A stretch of 64,000 bases of DNA from Pseudomonas benzenivorans (GTDB lineage: Bacteria > Pseudomonadota > Gammaproteobacteria > Pseudomonadales > Pseudomonadaceae): NCBI RefSeq assembly GCF_033547155.1, contig NZ_CP137892.1:1488001-1552000 (forward strand), in the 5' to 3' direction. A program made the translations under genes and the position numbers. This document shows positions 60,769 through 64,000 of this stretch, piece by piece. The notes beneath the pieces were generated by a model. The model had not been told where the DNA came from. It made no database searches and saw only the letters and a list, made by a program, of their open reading frames with translations. Numbering within the stretch: the first letter of the stretch is position 1; the number at the start of each line of letters is the position of its first letter.

Positions 60769-61260
60769 CTAGGGTTTGCCTCTGACGCAGCCGGCTTCGT
60801 CGAAGCTGACCTGGCGGCTGCTGCCTTCGCGGTCGCGATAGAGATAGCGGGTCCGGCCGTTCTGGCGGCTGACCTTGTCCGGCTTGCCGAGGGCGCTTTC
60901 CACATCGCTGCGGGTCATGCCGGCGAGCACCTGTTGCTGGATCATGGCCGTGCGCCGGGCGCTACCGGTGACGCGGTTGCCGCAGCCGTCGCCTCGCTCG
61001 CCAATCACCAGTGTTGTGCTGGGTTTTGCCTGTCGTTTGGTGCGCGTGGCTTTTCCGGTCTTCGCCAGTGGCACCGGCTTGCCGCTGCCGGGCGTCGGGT
61101 TGTCGGCGTGGTGCAGCTGCAGGTCTTGCGATTCGCTGCAGCCTTGCAGGGTGAAGGTGATGTGGCCGCTGGGATCTTCGCAGCGGAACACGGTCGCGGC
61201 CAGCAGAGGGGTAGGGCACAGCAGGATGGCGCAGAACGCTGCGCAGCGCAGTTTAGGCAT
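60769..61260 (-). CDS. Secreted DUF4124-like protein with BamE-like tail
   Basis: The 163-residue protein has an N-terminal signal peptide ('CAAFCAILLCPTPLLAAT', cut near residue 22). A small domain follows with 'VFRCEDPSGHITFTLQGC', the DUF4124 pattern with two cysteines likely to form a disulphide. A basic linker leads to 'VLAGMTRSDVESALGKPDKVSR', which resembles the BamE/SmpA lipoprotein fold. The mature protein is presumably periplasmic and of unknown role. The start was chosen for AAGGAGG about 9 bases upstream. Confidence 0.8.
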   Translation of the reverse strand: MPKLRCAAFCAILLCPTPLLAATVFRCEDPSGHITFTLQGCSESQDLQLHHADNPTPGSGKPVPLAKTGKATRTKRQAKPSTTLVIGERGDGCGNRVTGSARRTAMIQQQVLAGMTRSDVESALGKPDKVSRQNGRTRYLYRDREGSSRQVSFDEAGCVRGKP

Positions 61261-61583
61261 CGAGACGTCCTCCTTGACGATCACCGAAGCAGCCTAGTCG
61301 AAGGCCTTGTCGCTGTCAGGGTGCCTTGCGGCCTGGTGCGGGCGTCGCAGTGGCGCATTCGGAAAAATCATTCAGGTTTGTGGTGCAAGCGCTTGTTCTT
61401 GACTGGCTTTTGTCACGTGCAATGACCTTGGGCGGTGTTATCATCTGCGCCGTCGGCCCCGCCGGGGCCTGTGGGACACCACCATGGACTTACCCAGTAG
61501 TTACTTTGCATCCCGATTGTGCAATCGCGTATTGACTGATTGACCCTCTTTGGCGTGCGCCGCCGCTGGGGGAGGAGCGCGCC
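61261..61583. other. Divergent gap before mgtE
   Basis: This 323-base gap separates the DUF4124-like gene from mgtE. It contains a GC hairpin (GGCCCCG-CC-GGGGCC, about 61457-61471) in what is probably the mgtE leader. I see no gene and no recognisable riboswitch. Confidence 0.4.
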
Positions 61584-63026
61584 ATGACTGAAGTAGACGC
61601 CAAGAAGCCGCAAGAAAGCCTGCAGGACCGCCTGGCTCAGGTGGTCGAGCTGTTGCACCGCCACAAGGTGGTCGAAGACCTGACCCACCGTCAGGAAGGC
61701 CAGCACCAGGATCTGGTGGAAAACCTGGTGCACCGACAGAATCTGGCCGAGCTGCAGCGCAAGCTCGACGACCTGCACCCCGCCGACGTCGCCCATATCC
61801 TCGAAGCCCTGCCCCTCGACGACCGCCTGACGGTCTGGCAGCTGGTCAAGGCCGAGCGCGACGGCGATATCCTCCTGGAAGTCTCCGACGCGGTGCGCGA
61901 GTCGTTGCTCGCCGACATGGATGACCACGAGATACTCGCGGCGGCCAAGGAGATGGATGCCGACGAGCTGGCCGATCTGGCGTCCGAGCTGCCGCGTGAC
62001 GTGGTCCACGAGCTGATGGAGAGCCTCGATGCGCAGCAGCGCGAGCGCGTGCGTTCGGCGCTGTCCTACGAGGAGGAGCAGGTCGGCGCGCTGATGGACT
62101 TCGAGATGGTCACCATCCGCGAAGACGTCGGCCTCGAGGTGGTGTTGCGCTATTTGCGGCGCCTGAAGGAGCTGCCGGGGCATACCGACAAGCTGTTCGT
62201 GGTCGACTACGACGGCGTGCTCAAGGGTGTGCTGCCGATCAAGCGACTACTGGTCAATGACCCCGAGCGGCTGGTCAGCGAGGTGATGGCGACCGACCCG
62301 GTGAGCTTTCACCCAGACGAGGACGCCTACGATGCAGCCCAGGCGTTCGAGCGCTATGACCTGATCTCCGCACCCGTGGTGGACAAGAACGGCAAGCTGA
62401 TCGGGCGCCTGACCATCGACGAGATGGTCGACCTGATCCGCGAGGAGAGCGAAAGCGAAGTCCTCAATATGGCCGGTCTGCGCGAGGAGGAGGACATCTT
62501 CGCCTCGGTATGGAAGTCCTTGCGCAACCGCTGGGCCTGGCTGGCGATCAACCTGATCACCGCTTTCCTCGCCTCGCGGGTGATCGGCCTGTTCGAGGGC
62601 TCTATCGAGAAGCTGGTGGCCCTGGCGGCATTGATGCCCATAGTCGCCGGCATCGGCGGTAACTCGGGCAACCAGACCATCACCATGATCGTCCGGGCCA
62701 TGGCGCTGGATCAGGTCAGTACCGGCAATACCTCGCGACTGATCCGCAAGGAGCTGGGGGTATCGCTGATCAACGGCCTGGTCTGGGGCGGGGTGATAGG
62801 GGCGGTAGCCTTCCTGCTGTACGACAGCTGGTCGCTGGGGGTGGTGATGACCGCCGCGATGACCCTGAACCTGCTGCTCGCCGCGCTGATGGGGGTGTTG
62901 ATTCCCATGACCCTGGTACGCATGGGGCGCGACCCGGCGATGGGTGCCAGCGTGATGATCACCGCGGTGACCGACAGTGGCGGTTTCTTTATCTTTCTCG
63001 GCTTGGCCTCGGTCTTTTTGCTGTGA
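61584..63026 (+). CDS. mgtE: Magnesium transporter MgtE
   Basis: MgtE is an inner-membrane Mg2+ channel gated by cytosolic magnesium. The 480-residue protein has the acidic N domain (about 20-160, 'LHPADVAHILEALPLDDR'), two CBS domains (about 165-295, 'MVTIREDVGLEVVLRYLR' and 'VSFHPDEDAYDAAQAFERYD') and five membrane spans (about 320-480). The pore signature 'ALMPIVAGIGGNSGNQTITMIVRAMA' is present. GGGGGAGGAG precedes the start. It is monocistronic as far as can be seen. Confidence 0.96.
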   Translation: MTEVDAKKPQESLQDRLAQVVELLHRHKVVEDLTHRQEGQHQDLVENLVHRQNLAELQRKLDDLHPADVAHILEALPLDDRLTVWQLVKAERDGDILLEVSDAVRESLLADMDDHEILAAAKEMDADELADLASELPRDVVHELMESLDAQQRERVRSALSYEEEQVGALMDFEMVTIREDVGLEVVLRYLRRLKELPGHTDKLFVVDYDGVLKGVLPIKRLLVNDPERLVSEVMATDPVSFHPDEDAYDAAQAFERYDLISAPVVDKNGKLIGRLTIDEMVDLIREESESEVLNMAGLREEEDIFASVWKSLRNRWAWLAINLITAFLASRVIGLFEGSIEKLVALAALMPIVAGIGGNSGNQTITMIVRAMALDQVSTGNTSRLIRKELGVSLINGLVWGGVIGAVAFLLYDSWSLGVVMTAAMTLNLLLAALMGVLIPMTLVRMGRDPAMGASVMITAVTDSGGFFIFLGLASVFLL

Positions 63027-63216
63027 CCCCGGGCTCCTTCGTGGGGCGAGCTGCGCGGGTTGTCGCGATTACGTCCGAAAATGTCACTTTAACGGCCTCG
63101 GGTTTGCTTCAAACGCTTGTTTCAAGCTAAGGTGCGCCAGCTTTGCCCGGCGCATTTCCGGGCGCCTCCGCTAATAACGACAATGCGGCCCGGAGCCGCA
63201 GTTTAAAGGAGTCATC

Positions 63217-63471
63217 ATGACCCCCAGCCAACTCCTGCTCGAGGGCGTCGAGCTCATGCTGTTCGGCATGGGCTTCGTGTTCGTCTTCCTGGCTCTGCTC
63301 ATTCTCTCCATTCGCCTGATGGCGCGCCTGCTCGAGCGCTTCGCCGCGCCCGTCCCGCAGCGCGCCGTCGCTGCGCCGGTACCGACCAGGGCATCGGCGC
63401 AAGACCCCGCGCCCGAGGTGCTCGCCGCCATCCAGGCCGCCATTCATCAACACCGCGCGCGCCGCGGCTGA
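63217..63471 (+). CDS. oadG: Oxaloacetate decarboxylase gamma subunit
   Basis: This 84-residue protein has one N-terminal membrane span ('[26 protein letters not shown]', about 9-34) and an Ala/Pro-rich cytosolic tail ending in 'HQHRARRG', where His residues may bind zinc. That is the form of OadG, which assembles the sodium-pumping decarboxylase. It precedes the alpha-subunit gene by 25 bases, fixing the assignment. AAAGGAG lies 7 bases upstream. Confidence 0.85.
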   Translation: MTPSQLLLEGVELMLFGMGFVFVFLALLILSIRLMARLLERFAAPVPQRAVAAPVPTRASAQDPAPEVLAAIQAAIHQHRARRG

Positions 63472-63496
63472 TCCAGGTTCGACAGGGAGCTTTCGT

Positions 63497-64000
63497 ATGA
63501 CCGCTGTGAAAAAGGCCCTCGGCATCACCGACGTGGTGCTGCGCGACGCCCACCAATCCATCCTGGCCACCCGTGTGCGTCTGGAGGACATGCTGCCGAT
63601 CGCCGCCAAGCTCGACCAGGTCGGCTTCTGGTCGGTGGAATCCTGGGGCGGCGCGACCTTCGACGCCTGCATCCGTTACCTGGGCGAAGATCCCTGGGAG
63701 CGCATCCGCGCCCTGAAGCAGGCCATGCCCAATACCCGCCAGCAGATGCTGCTGCGCGGGCAGAACCTGCTCGGCTACCGGCACTATGCCGACGACGTGG
63801 TGGAGAAGTTCGTCGAGCGGGCGGCGGTCAACGGCGTCGACGTGTTCCGCGTGTTCGATGCGATGAACGATCCGCGCAACCTGCAGACCGCCCTGCAGGC
63901 GGTCAAGCGCCAGGGCAAGCATGCCCAAGGCACCATTTCCTACACCACCAGCCCGGTGCACAGCCTGCAGATGTGGGTCGACCTGGCCAAGCAGATCGAA
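63497..64000 (+). CDS. oadA: Oxaloacetate decarboxylase alpha subunit (cut by window edge)
   Basis: The first 168 residues are visible. They begin [20 protein letters not shown] and form the start of the carboxyltransferase TIM barrel. '[13 protein letters not shown]' holds the metal-binding Asp, and '[23 protein letters not shown]' and '[16 protein letters not shown]' are family blocks. The full protein should end in a biotinyl domain. With oadG before it, the complex would decarboxylate oxaloacetate and pump Na+. A pyruvate carboxylase B subunit is the main alternative, since it shares this domain. Confidence 0.92.
   Translation, partial: MTAVKKALGITDVVLRDAHQSILATRVRLEDMLPIAAKLDQVGFWSVESWGGATFDACIRYLGEDPWERIRALKQAMPNTRQQMLLRGQNLLGYRHYADDVVEKFVERAAVNGVDVFRVFDAMNDPRNLQTALQAVKRQGKHAQGTISYTTSPVHSLQMWVDLAKQIE

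Overview
The window is a high-GC stretch of a Pseudomonas-type gammaproteobacterial chromosome. The organism call rests on gene content and gene order. The block nrdB-nrdA-response regulator-sensor kinase, the block rluA-minE-minD-minC-htrB, and the arginine succinyltransferase (aru/ast) operon followed by ltaE, alaS, lysC and csrA/rsmA are all arranged as in known Pseudomonas genomes. The species cannot be fixed from the sequence alone.

Layout. The left edge (1-2.4 kb) is an accessory patch. It holds the start of a PAAR spike-tip gene, a REP-associated tyrosine transposase (RAYT) with several of its REP palindromes, and a Nudix hydrolase gene between two paired-REP elements. Two tiny genes follow (2.4-2.8 kb). 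Then comes the aerobic class Ia ribonucleotide reductase nrdA-nrdB (3.0-7.4 kb) with a paired NrdR-box promoter, a DnaA box and a separate SOS-box promoter before nrdB, and then a divergent RstAB-like two-component system (8.2-10.6 kb).

From 10.6 to 39.9 kb lies a complete hydroxamate siderophore system. It comprises a Fur-boxed PvdS-like sigma factor, a PvdE-like exporter, an MbtH protein, a type II thioesterase, two nonribosomal peptide synthetases with four modules in total, a TonB receptor preceded by a perfect iron-starvation (IS) box, an IucB-type acyltransferase, a PvdA-like ornithine N5-hydroxylase, an FhuF-like reductase, and a divergent FhuCDB-like importer with its own Fur box. No pyoverdine chromophore or maturation gene is present. 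Modules 1, 2 and 4 carry near-identical adenylation domains and module 3 carries a clear serine code. The likely product is therefore a four-residue siderophore with three N5-acetyl-N5-hydroxyornithines and one serine. The oddest feature is that each of the three copied adenylation domains contains the same in-frame 57-bp REP element, related to the REPs beside the transposase at the left edge.

The rest is core genome. It has three tandem small heat-shock genes with a candidate RNA thermometer, rluA, minEDC, a lipid A acyltransferase, a patatin-like phospholipase, the ArgR-boxed arginine catabolism operon aruC-F-G-D-B-(hypothetical)-E, ltaE, alaS, lysC and csrA/rsmA. These are followed by tRNA-Ser(GCT), two identical tRNA-Arg(ACG) genes, a secreted DUF4124-like protein, mgtE, and the start of an oxaloacetate decarboxylase operon (oadG, oadA) cut by the right edge.
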